Shown: piece after piece, positions 1-10,934 of the stretch
Numbering within the stretch: position 1 is the first letter of the stretch
Layout of the letters: the number at the start of each line of letters is the position of its first letter
Assembly (NCBI RefSeq): GCF_026151205.1
Contig: NC_087076.1
Span: 13,935,675 to 13,999,674, forward strand
DNA from: Bolinopsis microptera
Taxonomy: Eukaryota > Ctenophora > Tentaculata > Lobata > Bolinopsidae
Direction: 5' to 3'
DNA: 64,000 nucleotides
Notes under the pieces: model-generated
Told to the model about the DNA's origin: nothing
Database searches by the model: none
The model's input: the letters and a program-made list of their open reading frames with translations, nothing else
Made by a program: the position numbers and the translations under genes

Positions 1-1220
1 ACGACCTTCCAATAGGGCTTTCACAACTGTCCGAAAAATTTGGTGGATATCGGAGTTGATATAGTGATCAAAATGGGGCAAAATACGCTGTTTTTAGCTG
101 TAACATGATTTCTGATGCGGTTGGATATGCTTTAAATTGTCGGACACTTTCCTTGTAAGTCTATGAGTAAGCTTACCAATTTTTGTTGCAATCGGAGGTC
201 GGGAGGGATACTCAATATCTATTTATTTGAAGAAAAGTGTGCTGGCCGAAATAAGCACTAAAAAACCATCCTACAGTCGGCACGCGCGGCTCACTGTCGA
301 TGGCGCACTACCTAATAATGCCAAACGGTATATTTTGTGACATTGATTAATTTAGCTTACTGTTCATATCAGGTTCATTGTTCATTGTTTTTATTTATAG
401 TTTTATGCAATGACCAAATTCTTTTTGGGAAAATGTGCAAAGTTATCAGGAAGCTGTCGTCACTGTAACGCGAACGCGCCGCGCAAACTATCATCCTTGG
501 TTCGCTTCGAGAGCAACTACAAACTATTTCAATTTGAAAGGTTAGGCATCGTCAATCAATGTACAAAGTGAATCACAAATCATGAATGGCGCGCAATTTC
601 AAAAACTAATTCCATGCACATTCTCTGTTCCACAAAAAGTTTAATACAGGTTTTATTTATTTTAAAAATACATTTTTTTCTGCGAACAGAAAGCGCGTAT
701 CGATATATCGCGTGACACAAAATATTCTAAATAAGGAATAATTCATCCTCCTCGTCTGACAAGATGAGCAAACATGAACATCGTTGAGTAACATTATCAA
801 CATTATTAACATTTATTAATGCGTTCTTTACCCTTGTAGGTTTACAACCTACCAGGACGCGCGCCGAGATGGAACAGATATTTTACGAGTATCACCCGTT
901 AATCTTTACCCATACCAGAGAACTCTGTTTTACTTGTCCCTTGGTAACACAATACCGTGAGCCGTGACACTTAGTCACAGTGTAAATCAAATCTAATTGC
1001 AGCGACACACACTTACTATTACTATCATGATTGTACTATATTATATATATATATTGTATATACAGAAAATCTTTCAAATCGATTTTGGGCGCTTTTAACC
1101 ATTTGTTGTAATGTTTTTAAATACTAAATATCTAAATTAATAAAATTTTATATCGGAACGAATTAATTAATATAATAATTTATTCGGTAGTTTTATCTGA
1201 TATTGATATTGATATTGATT
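1..1220. other. Non-coding, AT-rich flank
   Basis: No open frame here looks like an exon on either strand. There is an AT dinucleotide stretch around 1034-1062 and ATTGAT-type short repeats at 1197-1235. Short GC-rich patches with CGCG clusters occur near 270-305 and 470-490. I see nothing else to annotate. Confidence 0.5.
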
Positions 1221-1260
1221 ATATTGATATTTTTATTATTGAACGAAGCTAACTCTAGAT
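1221..1260 (+). repeat. 40-bp direct repeat, left copy
   Basis: This 40-bp block recurs at 3007-3046 in the same orientation with one mismatch (T versus G). The two copies bracket a 1,746-bp segment that contains the whole two-exon gene at 2055-3002. The arrangement could be a very long target duplication, short terminal direct repeats, or the trace of a recombination event. Confidence 0.85.
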
Positions 1261-1943
1261 CACAGTGGTCCAGGCGCCCATGCTAGGTAGACATAGGCAT
1301 GATTTAGGGGTATGATATAACCTAAAGCAGGTCTACTAGGGGTAATTCGACCCAAAAAACGTTTAAAAGGGTTTTCAAAGTGATTAGGTGAAAGGTTGAC
1401 CTCAAAAATCCAATTTTTGATTTTGGCGCGTTTTTGATTTTCGCGCGTTTTTGGCGGCACTCAACCAGAATGGTTCTAAACTATGTCATAGTCTTTAATT
1501 AGGAGACATTAATGTTCATAAGGGTTAAGCATGGTCTAAGACTAATTTTAAGACACTTTTAGAGGCCGCAGACCGAAAGGAAAGGTCAATAAAGTAAAAA
1601 TGTCAAACACTAGTTTTTATTTTTTTTGATATTATAAATATTTCATGAACACATTGTATCACGCAATCAATTCAATGGGATGGCCTCCGCCCTCCCAACC
1701 GACACGGAGGCCATTCCAACAGTGGTAGGTGGTTAATAATGTTCCACAGTGCAAATACTCACTGAAACACCCTGAATTTTTGGAGTAGAGTTCTCTGGCA
1801 AACCAGCTGAGTTCTCTATGTAGATGCAGAATTAGGGGCCAGCAATTCATTTCACCGTGAGCATACAGCTACTGGACGTAGCAACATATAACACTGTAAA
1901 TATAGCCTTTAAATGTTTACACTAAACTTCAATTCAGCATGAT

Positions 1944-2020
1944 GATCAATCAATCAATTTATCAATCAATTATTCAATCAATTTATCACTCAATTATTCG
2001 ATCAATTTATCACTCAAATT
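1944..2020. repeat. AT-rich tandem repeat
   Basis: Imperfect tandem units of the type ATCAATTTATCACTCAATTA run through this stretch, just upstream of the ATG at 2055. It is a low-complexity minisatellite with no coding content. Confidence 0.8.
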
Positions 2021-2054
2021 ACTGTCTCACCCAATCATTGTATCACTTCAAGCT

Positions 2055-3002
2055 ATGAATTCACAGAATACACTGTCATTTAAGGTTTTCTTAAGCGATA
2101 AAGCATCCTTTAGAGAAACCATCCACAGTAGGATAGGGTACACATTCCTGACATCAGTCCACCTCTCTGTAGAGAAGAAACTACAAAGACTCCATGAGGG
2201 TATCCGCAGACAAAAGCTCTACCACGAGAGTGCTGTGTTCTCATCTCCACCCTGGACAGATGTTGCCTATTTGGTAGACGAATCATCTGTATTGTTTGTT
2301 CAGATCAGTGAAGAAGAAGAAGAGGAAGAAGAGGAAAAAACCTCCGTCAGAAAGAAGATAAGGATCAATCTCCTTAATTTCTCCAAGAGGACACAGCACA
2401 GGAGGATTGGACCTTTGTATAAGCTCCATTCTGAGACTGCTAAGGCTGTGCAAGTTACACCAGAACAACTATCAGGTTTGTTTACACAACTATCAAGTTT
2501 ACAGTGCTAACAATTCTACACTTGCACTGCCAAGTTTTCAATCCCAAATTTACACTGTCAAGCTGTCACTCAATAATTAATAATTTACACTGTCAAGCTG
2601 TCAACTTATAATTTACACTGACAATGCAATGCCCATTTTTAATCAACAAATTTCACTGCCACTGCATATCATTTACATTCACTCACCCATTCATCAGGAT
2701 TAATGATGGAGAGATCCTCCTACGTTCACAACCGCTCTACTGCTTCTCTTGGGAAAAAGATAGCTGGAGGGGATACAGATAGAGCCGAGCTGTCTCTAGA
2801 GTCGGCAGCATTGATTCTTCTGGATGCAGATCTTGGGCGGAGACAATACACAGCGATCCGGAAAACGTTGAAGTCGGAAGGATTCGACGTGCTCCCTAGA
2901 TTTGAACTTGTAAACAAGTTTCTCTCCTCGGTCACACCCCCAACAGTACAGCTGAAGGAACCCTGCCAGTGGGTTTACTTTCCGCTTCTTCCAGTAGAAT
3001 AA
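2055..3002 (+). CDS. Two-exon gene, 241-aa protein of unknown function
   Basis: Exon 1 runs from the ATG at 2055 to 2475 and ends at ATCAG|GTTTGT. Exon 2 runs from 2698 (after TTCATCAG) to the stop at 3002. Exon 1 is 421 nt, so it ends in phase 1, and exon 2 supplies the two bases that restore the frame. The joined product is 241 aa. It has an acidic Glu run (about residues 84-92), then a basic stretch, and a C-terminal half containing AALILLDADLGRRQYTAIRK and ending in WVYFPLLPVE. The C-terminal part recalls segments of multicopy, transposon-like invertebrate proteins, but I cannot name the family. It lies wholly between 40-bp direct repeats, so it may be mobile cargo. Confidence 0.6.
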
Positions 3003-3006
3003 CAAT

Positions 3007-3046
3007 ATATTGATATTGTTATTATTGAACGAAGCTAACTCTAGAT
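3007..3046 (+). repeat. 40-bp direct repeat, right copy
   Basis: Right partner of the repeat at 1221-1260. It starts 4 bp after the stop codon of the two-exon gene. Confidence 0.85.
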
Positions 3047-3759
3047 ATAGATTATATAGTTAATATTACTTCTTCTAACAAAGGGACTTGGGAGTATAAA
3101 CGACCAAGTTTGCATAAATTTCTATCCAACCAAGAATTCAGGAGGCAAAGGTGGGTGCGTAAACTTTTGGTCTGCACTCTCCGATCCTGTATCACCCTGG
3201 ATTCTTCTCGAAAATCTTTGTAAAAGGTATAGTCAATCTCTTGCTACTCTAAGTCCCCTAAGATATCTGATCCAAAGTTCGTGCTAGTTATATAAATGAA
3301 ATATATTTTTGTCTGCTTTAATTGATACTAAATAAAATTGTTGTTGTCTTGAAATTGTTGTTTTCTTGGATAATTAAGTCATAAGTCATATTTCTAGCAT
3401 TAAAGTCAGAAAGAAGTCCATTACTCGTAAAAGAAAATCTAAAATCGACGTCATGAAACCCATGATTATTTCAAATCTAGATTGACTACAGTCTCCATTG
3501 TTCAAAGATTTCATCAAAATGTTTAAGGAAAATGTTTACAGATTTGCGAATTTTGGACTCAAATTTACGTTAAAAAAAGTGAATTTAAAAAACTCTTTTG
3601 GAAAAATCCCGGCTGAAATCCCAGCTTAAACCAAAATCCCGGCCGCTACCAGTACAAAATCGCCAAATACTGGCCGGTATCTCCGGCTGCGCTGGTACCC
3701 CGGTCGAGCGCTGTTACAGGCATTAAGCAACTAAATTTTCAAATTTTGAATCGAGACAA
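3047..3759. other. No gene seen
   Basis: AT-rich sequence without a convincing exon. A short cluster with repeated 'aatcccggc' wording lies at 3606-3665 and may be the edge of a degraded repeat. Confidence 0.4.
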
Positions 3760-3885
3760 TGTAGGTATAATAAAGTATATAAAAGTAAATTAAAGTATAT
3801 TAAAGTATATTAAAGTATATCCCGGTTAAAAACAATTAAAAAACCTACATTTTAATATACTTTAATATGGTCGCCCCCCCCTCCC
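3760..3885. mobile_element. Fragment of a poly-C/G-ended repeat family
   Basis: The sequence has TATTAAAGTA tandem units, then a CCCGG core, then the inverse TACTTTAATA wording and a C-rich end (GGTCGCCCCCCC). It matches the right half of the complete element at 52511-53169. The left poly-G end is missing, so this looks like a truncated relic. Confidence 0.6.
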
Positions 3886-3889
3886 CCCA

Positions 3890-5005
3890 ATAATTTGTAT
3901 TGATATTGATTGATTGTACTGAAAACAACAGTAACCTGTTTTTTACTATAAGCTTTTATTCAATACTAATATTTAACCTGATTCTAATGATAAACAAGTT
4001 AATTAAATGTTATGCCATGTTTAGCCATGATGGAAAGAAGTCTAAGCTCAAGAAAAAAAAGGAGAACCATTAAATTAGATGATACCGTCAGACCAAAATA
4101 GGCTTTGATTAAATTCAAAGATCTGCCCCAAGAACTCGCAGAGATTCTCCCTCTAGACAGACTTGTAAGAATAATATCATATTGTAACACTTTAATTACG
4201 ACTGCTATAATCGATGGGATTCAATTTCAATACTAGATGGACTTAAATTTCAATTTTTCAGTACACTGAAACCAATGAGAGAGCCGACTGATGCAGTGTA
4301 GCCAGAGGGGACACATATTTCGTAACTTACGAAAACAGTGGGGAAAAGAAGACAGAGACCTGTCCTGTTGAAATCATGCGGCTTATAACTGGTAAGAGTC
4401 TATACAGTCTATGCATTTAAGCACTTTAAGTGTAACCCGTGCCTAACGTGCTACGGCCAGGACTTCACTATCATAATTGAAATACAATTTAATTATATTT
4501 ACTATTTAACTATTGTAAAACTATTATATTTGAAAATTTGCATCACATTATCGTATCAATTGTTGGGATTGTTGGTCTCTAATCAGATAAACACTTTTTA
4601 AAATATAAAGATACTAGACAATACTGTAGTTTTGGTGCGATGGGATCACTTGATCATGGAGATCTTCGAATTTTATGTGCAATTCATTTTGTAACATTTC
4701 AGACCAGAAAAAAAAGAAACAGGTTGGGAATGAACTGAACGATGACCAAAGCAGGTTGAAAATAAGGAAGTATGTGTTTTCTCTATTTATACTTGAAATT
4801 AATATGTATATAATTGGATACTTTAGGTTCAATGAACTTTTAAAATAACAGCAGCGACATTTATATATACCATTTTTAATAGAATATATTGAATTCCTCT
4901 GATTGCTTGCAGAACAATGCCATATCCATCATCACAAATTTATAAGCCTGGATTATTGTTTTTGATAAGTGATTATGTGACCATAAACTTCAAAATTTAT
5001 TACAG
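3890..5005 (+). other. Region with possible small exons, undefined
   Basis: Short open stretches sit next to AG|/|GT signals, for example after TTTCAG at 4702. One plus-strand frame near 4112-4170 reads KFKDLPQELAEILPLDRL, an F-box-like string. They may be 5' exons of the gene that continues at 5006, but I could not chain them in phase. The rest appears non-coding. Confidence 0.25.
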
Positions 5006-6975
5006 CACAAACGTTAAAAAGAAACTTGCACCAAGAAAATCAAAGAAAAATAAGGAAGAGTGTGGGAAAAGAGCCTTATCCACGTATAGCTCTTTATCAA
5101 GGTACGAAAAGAGTATTTTCGATCGATCCTTATTTACTTTCAAATGCTTATATTTTGTTATCCACGAAAGGCAAAACTAAACGCTTTTAAGCGTTTAGTT
5201 TAAAAACTAAACGCTTAAACTGAAATTTTATTTCAGTATTCTCCCTGAGGAAATATTGCAATCGGTACAGGAGTCAATGTAAGTTATAAGATAGTGGGTA
5301 TTAAACAAGAGGCGGGGTTGATTTAAAATTCGTTTATCTAAAATTCTGTTGTTTTAATTTGTACATATAAGCCGACAGCTCTACTATCAATATTCTCTTT
5401 TCTCTAATATCAATATTATCTTTTCTCTGAGGATATTATAATTAAAAGACGTTCCCCATAAATTTAGAAATTAACTTGAATTTTATTTTCAGTGAACTTC
5501 TTCCTGCTGTAGTGAGACAGGACCTCCCTAGAGCTCAGGAACCAAGGTCTATTTTCTTAAAGAAAGAGACTGTAGAATAAGTCTATATTTAGGTTTTGGT
5601 GTTTCGTAATTATATTCAATTATCTTTTTCATAAATCAGCTGACAGAAGCTTTACTATCACTATTATGTCAGAAAATGTTTTAGAAGAAAGTTTCGAAAT
5701 AGAAAATTTTGCCCCTTACCTGGACTGACATTTTATTTTCAGCGAACTTATTCCTGCTACAGTGGAACATGAACCCAGGTATGTGTTCTTAGCATTATAC
5801 TACGTCTACCCCTATATTTTATTCCATATAATCGACTCTTCTATTGTTATTGTATATTTGTAATCTTTCTTCACTCTTATGACGTAGATCATAAAGTTAA
5901 ATAGTTGGTGACGAATTTTGCGAGTGAACTTGGAGACTCTTACTTCGTTATCAACTATCAATCTATATTACATATTGTGGAAAATAATCATGGCTGCAAA
6001 TTTTGCTACTTTATATTATTCCCGAAAACAAATCTGAACAAATTTCATTATGATTCATAGGAGTAATTTACTCTTTAAACAACACGCTAGACATAACTAA
6101 CTATGTCCATTAAACATGAAATAAGATGATGCTTTATCTTTATTTCCTTATATAGTTTCAGGTCCCCAACCATCGAGCCTTTAAGTCCCTCCCCTACGAC
6201 TAGCATATCAAGGTACATATAAAGTTCGGTATGGTACATTAGTTGAGCACAATCAATATCTTAGAAGTTGATATGTTTTAAATAAAATTGATATCCATGC
6301 AATTTATAATTACGTCGACATTTTTATCATTATTTATCTGAATCTCTTCAGGACTCATTGGTATCCCATGACGAGCACCCCCACGACACCTTGCTCCCCA
6401 GTTATCGACCCACTCCACAACTATGAGTTTATGAGGAGAATAATGGAGGATGCCCTTGCACCGTACAAGCGGGATTTGAAGAAGGTGAAGGAGAAGACTG
6501 AGTGCTACAAGCGAGAATTGGAGGAGGTGAAGGAAGATATGAAGTCTCTGGGCATAGATATGTCTCGAGCATTTGACACAATCAAACGCCAGACTATACT
6601 TGACCTTCTTGTCAAAGCTGGATGCACAGACGACGACCTCAGGCTAGTAAGACTCCTCTTAGCCAACACCATGCTCAAGGTCAGAGTGGAAGGAGAACTA
6701 TCTGCTGTATTCGAGAGTCTTCTTGGGTCCTTTCAAGGTGACAGTCTCTCCGGCAAGCTTTTCACTCTTGTCCTAGCAGGAACTCTTATTGAACTTCGCC
6801 ATCGACTACCAGAGTCTCCCCCACACATACCCAATCCCCCTATTTCCAAAGAAGGTATGACACTGGAGTCAGCGTATTCAGACGATTGTAACTTCATGAA
6901 AGTGGAAAAAGAATCCTTAGAAGCTATCCTACCAATAGCTAAGGAAGTCTTCAAGGAGTTTAACCTGTTCATTAA
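5006..6975 (+). CDS. Multi-exon gene whose last exon runs into LINE reverse transcriptase
   Basis: Exons are 5006-5100, 5237-5278, 5493-5546, about 5743-5777, about 6162-6211 and 6352 onward. Each has TTNCAG before it and GT after it, and every junction is phase 2, so the frame stays open throughout. The small exons repeat a short theme (ILPEEI, ELLPAVV, ELIPATV). The last exon encodes a Pro/Thr-rich stretch, a charged coiled coil (KRDLKKVKEKTECYKRELEE) and then, without a break, reverse-transcriptase motifs: SRAFDTIKR, LGSFQGDSLS and YSDD. The endonuclease and early RT blocks are absent, so the RT part is probably a 5'-truncated LINE inserted in the exon in frame. The reading frame is cut at 6975 by the foldback element. 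Host exons: moderate certainty; RT identity: high. Confidence 0.6.
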
Positions 6976-7007
<32 letters not shown>

Positions 7008-8012
7008 CACCCTGATTTTTTTGTGAAACTTGGTTTCGAGATAGCAGTTGACCAACAAACTAGGACCAGTGACCGAACTTTTGAAGGGGTCCCGGACCCC
7101 AACCGCCAAACGGTGCCCACGGGGCAGCCACGCCCATATTTGGTCCAAATTAGGCCCAATTTAGCCAAATACCCTGAACATGCCCAAAATCCAGATTTTA
7201 AGTGCTCTACTTGTAGCTAGTGGTCCCATGAACTCGTATATGAATTTCATCAAGATTGGACAAAAAATGACTGAGTTATGAGCAAAAAACCATATGACCA
7301 TATTTGGGCATTTGCACCAAATTTGATCGATTTTGGCCCATAAATTGGCCAAATATCAATATTTTTGAATGAAACCAACTTTATATGGAAGGTAAGCCTA
7401 TACTAAACATTATCTATGATTATCAGCTCAGTATCTACCTAATTGTGGATTCTATGTTCAAATAATCGCAAAAAATGAACAAAGTTGCCCATATCTCAGT
7501 TCGCAATATTTGCAAAACTGACTTGGCTCAAAACAATAGAACTCAATAGGGTTTCAATATTTTTTCATGAAATTTTCAGAATCAACGTAGAATTGTCTCA
7601 TGACCTTAAGTTTTGGAACAGAATTTTGAGTTAGGGCTTTAAAAAAATTTGGCGGCCAAATTCCAAAATTTGCACTGCTAAATTTAGTTGTTTGTTAATG
7701 CTCTTATGCTCCCCCAATTTGACTACCTGGATATAATAATAAATAAATAATAATAATAAAATTTGGTAGCTTAAACACAAACTCTAAGCCCAGTGGATAA
7801 ACCACAAAACTTATGCTCTATTGTGTGAAACAAAGATACTAGATCAAGATAACTATCAAGGAGTGTATGCATAGGACATAAACAGTTTTGGAACGAAGGT
7901 GACATGCTTATGAAGCGAGCTAACAGTCTAAATGCTAATAAGTTCAAAAAGATCATGACATTAGGTTGCATCCTAAACAGTTTAAGCAAATAAAATAAAG
8001 TTATATTGTCAA

Positions 8013-10871
8013 TTAATCGCTCAAGCCATAACTTTTCTTAAACAGGTGAGTTTTTAATAATGTTTTGAACAGATCAACATCAGAACAAGTCTTAATTTCA
8101 ATTGGTAGTTGGTTCCAGATTTTCGGAGCAACAGTCTGAAACGCTCTTGGGTGCGATCTTGCAGATCCGACAGGTAGGTGTAAGGAGGAAGTTCTTCTGC
8201 TACTCGAACTAACAAATGTTACTAGATCACACAGATATGCAGGAGCAACACCATTGACTGCTTTGAAAATCAGTAAACATAACTTAAACTCAATCCTTTC
8301 CTTCACCTTGAGCCAATGAAGGGATTTGAGCTTCTCCTCGACTGAGTCTCTCTTCTTTAATCCAAAAACCAGACGGCATGCTCGGTTCTGAATGTTCTGC
8401 AGCTGCGCAATTGAGGCTTGACTACAACCATAGTAAAGCGCATTGCAGTAGTCAAGCGATGAGATTACAATTGCTTGAGTCAGTGTTCCCATCTGTTTGG
8501 TTGTGAGGAATGTTTTCATCTTAGCAAGGTCTCTTAGTTTCAGAAAACACGATGTTTTAAGTTGCTTGATTTGCTCACCAAAGTTTAGTTGAGAGTCGAG
8601 ACGAAATCCGAGGTTCTTTGCAACAGGTGACAGCCTGACACACGTCTCAGAGTTAACAAACACGCCCCCTATAGACAGCTGCTGGAGAACAAGCGGTGTC
8701 CCAAAAACAAGAATCTCAGTTTTTCCTGCATTGAGCTGTAGATAATGTTTTTTCATCCAGTCATTAATTTCTTGGAAACATTTGGGAACATCGTTGATAA
8801 GGACGGTGGGCTCCTCGTTTGGCTTGAAACTTTTATACAGCTGATGATCGTCGGCGTAACCCTGGATGGAGAAGTTCAAATCATGTGCTGCTGAGTACAA
8901 AGAGCGAATGTAGATGTTGAACAGGACCGGACCCAGCACAGAGCCCTGTGGGACTCCAAACTTAATCACTATCTCATAAGATTCCTCATTTCCAACTTTA
9001 ATCGTTTGACATCTACCTGTGAGGAAGCTGCTGAACCATTTCCAAGCTGTCCCTGTTATTCCCAACTCATTTCTGAGGATGTTCAGTAGTTTGCAGTGGT
9101 CAACTGTATCAAAAGCTGCACTGAGATCTAGGAGAAGAACAACAGTTGCCTTGCTTTCTGTAGATGCAATGAGCAGATCGTTAACAACTCTCACAAGCAG
9201 AGTCTCGGTGCTGTGTTTTGATTTGTATCCAGACTGCTGTGGGATGTTCAGGTTGTTGTTTTCTAGATGTTCATTTAGACGCCTGAGCACTACTCTTTCT
9301 ATCAACTTGCCTACAAAACTGAGGTTAGATATTGGTCTGTAATTCTTGAGATTATCACTATCTAATCCCTGGCCCTTGATCAGGGCCAGGGGTGTGATAT
9401 GAGCTAGTTTAGCGCCATCAATACTACCAGAAGATAATGAAGCATTTACTATGTCAACTAAGACAGGTAGTAGAACCTCAAGGTTTTCTTTAAAGATGTT
9501 TGCAGGTAGAGGGTCGATTGAAGAAGACTTGATCTCAGATGCCTTGATTATCTCTTCTAGTTCTTCTATAGTAGTTGGAGAGAACTCAGCTAGTTTTTCT
9601 CCGCAGTAAGAGGGCGTTTGATCGTCAGACTCCACATGATCAAAGTTATTACGTATTGCCTTTATTTTCTCCTGGAAATATACGTTAAAGTTTTCGACTG
9701 TGTCCTTGAGAGACTCCGACGAAGGCAACACAATGCTTTTATCCCGATCAAGAAAGGTGTCCACAAATCTAAAAAGACTCTTAGAAGAATAGGAATGCTT
9801 TATGAATTCGACTTTGAAAAACTCATGTTTCTTCCTGTCTGAGAGTTCTGTGCACTGCTCTCTGATTGATTCATAGTGTGTCTTGTCAGTTAAAGATCCG
9901 GAGATTTTCCACTTTGTCTCGGCTTTTCTTCTTTGGCTTCTAAGTGCTTTATATTCACCATCGAACCAAGGGGCAGACTTACGTTCTTTGATTTCCTTTG
10001 TGAGGAGAGGAGCATGGTTATTCAGCACAGTTAGGCACTTAGAGTTGTATAGGCTGATGCGGCTTTCAAATGACGGCATTTCAGCTTGTGATAGACCCTC
10101 AGGATCCATTACAGTAACCAATTCCTCAGCAAGATTATCCGCAAAACAATTTTTGTCAATTTCTTTGACATTTCTGAATGTGATAACTTTTTTCTTGTTG
10201 AGATTGCTTGCAACTGTTTTTGTGAGGCTAAAAGTAACCGGGAAATGGTCACAGTTTGGGAACATTTCCGAGGTGTGCGAGTCTACTGTGACACTCTTTG
10301 GATTGACTATCTGATGGGAGGAGATTACAACATCCAGAATATGTCCTTTGTTGTGAGTTGGATCTCTCACGTATTGATGCAGTCCATAGCTGGCCAATAC
10401 TTCAGTCAGTTTGGCCGTGTTTCTTGATTTATGTTCATCCAAATGAATATTAAGATCACCACAGATTAAAAACTTCTTGTATTTCATGAATATGTTCCCA
10501 ATAAACTCATCCAAATCTTCAAAAAATACATCAGTCAATGACCCTGGTCGGTAAACACAAGCACAGAGTACAGTATCACCCGATGAGTCCCGAAATTTGC
10601 CTAAAACTGCTTCAAACGTATCTCCACACTTATCAAACACAGGAGTAATGTTCAAATCACTTGAATTGTAAATAATATCAACTCCTCCGCCTCTGCATTT
10701 AACGGAGTCTTTCCTGATGTAGTGAATCAAGTTATAGCCGTAAGACTTGATGGTAGCAGTAACATCATTCTTCATGCTGGTGAGCCAAGTCTCAGTGACA
10801 AAAAGGACAGAGATTCTTTGGTCGATTATAGATTCCATGATTGGTTGAATCTTATTATTGAGAGATCTCAC
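8013..10871 (-). CDS. LINE ORF2: AP-endonuclease and reverse transcriptase
   Basis: This frame encodes the enzyme that nicks target DNA and copies the LINE RNA there. From the first residue given, endonuclease motifs are TETWL (about 26), CGDLNIHLD (about 137-145) and CDHFPV (about 207). RT motifs are LLLDLSAAFDTVDH (about 579-592), GVPQGSVLGP (about 639) and YADD (672-675). The C-terminal LHWLKVKERI block is typical of L2/CR1-type elements. The frame is uninterrupted to the stop at 8013. The start shown is a GTG; the conserved endonuclease start (GCCWNVRSLNNK) continues upstream, and no in-frame ATG occurs between the upstream stop (in the GCT GAA context near 10975) and the ATG of PIMES, which lies inside the domain. 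The frame is -1 relative to ORF1, so expression most likely depends on frameshifting (see 10877-10934). Confidence 0.95.
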   Translation of the reverse strand: MRSLNNKIQPIMESIIDQRISVLFVTETWLTSMKNDVTATIKSYGYNLIHYIRKDSVKCRGGGVDIIYNSSDLNITPVFDKCGDTFEAVLGKFRDSSGDTVLCACVYRPGSLTDVFFEDLDEFIGNIFMKYKKFLICGDLNIHLDEHKSRNTAKLTEVLASYGLHQYVRDPTHNKGHILDVVISSHQIVNPKSVTVDSHTSEMFPNCDHFPVTFSLTKTVASNLNKKKVITFRNVKEIDKNCFADNLAEELVTVMDPEGLSQAEMPSFESRISLYNSKCLTVLNNHAPLLTKEIKERKSAPWFDGEYKALRSQRRKAETKWKISGSLTDKTHYESIREQCTELSDRKKHEFFKVEFIKHSYSSKSLFRFVDTFLDRDKSIVLPSSESLKDTVENFNVYFQEKIKAIRNNFDHVESDDQTPSYCGEKLAEFSPTTIEELEEIIKASEIKSSSIDPLPANIFKENLEVLLPVLVDIVNASLSSGSIDGAKLAHITPLALIKGQGLDSDNLKNYRPISNLSFVGKLIERVVLRRLNEHLENNNLNIPQQSGYKSKHSTETLLVRVVNDLLIASTESKATVVLLLDLSAAFDTVDHCKLLNILRNELGITGTAWKWFSSFLTGRCQTIKVGNEESYEIVIKFGVPQGSVLGPVLFNIYIRSLYSAAHDLNFSIQGYADDHQLYKSFKPNEEPTVLINDVPKCFQEINDWMKKHYLQLNAGKTEILVFGTPLVLQQLSIGGVFVNSETCVRLSPVAKNLGFRLDSQLNFGEQIKQLKTSCFLKLRDLAKMKTFLTTKQMGTLTQAIVISSLDYCNALYYGCSQASIAQLQNIQNRACRLVFGLKKRDSVEEKLKSLHWLKVKERIEFKLCLLIFKAVNGVAPAYLCDLVTFVSSSSRRTSSLHLPVGSARSHPRAFQTVAPKIWNQLPIEIKTCSDVDLFKTLLKTHLFKKSYGLSD

Positions 10872-10876
10872 ATTCC

Positions 10877-10934
10877 AGCAACAGCCAAGAATCTCTGTCG
10901 GAGAGGATTTCAGACCACTGCTTACAAGTTTTTT
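10877..10934 (-). promoter_or_regulatory. Predicted -1 programmed ribosomal frameshift signal
   Basis: In the ORF1 frame the end of ORF1 reads TCA AAA AAC TTG TAA. The heptamer A AAA AAC (10934-10928) fits X XXY YYZ, the canonical -1 slippery site. Five nucleotides later (TTGTA) a 10-bp stem can form: AGCAGUGGUC (10922-10913) pairs with GGCUGUUGCU (10886-10877), four pairs being wobble. Inside lies a second short hairpin (AAUC-CUCU / AGAG-AUU). A -1 slip bypasses the ORF1 TAA and continues CTT GTA AGC into ORF2. Slippery site, spacing and frame are seen directly; activity is inferred. Confidence 0.75.

Noticed and set aside
2283-2468. Minus-strand ORF with Phe run
   Set aside because: It is the complement of the Glu run in the better supported plus-strand exon.
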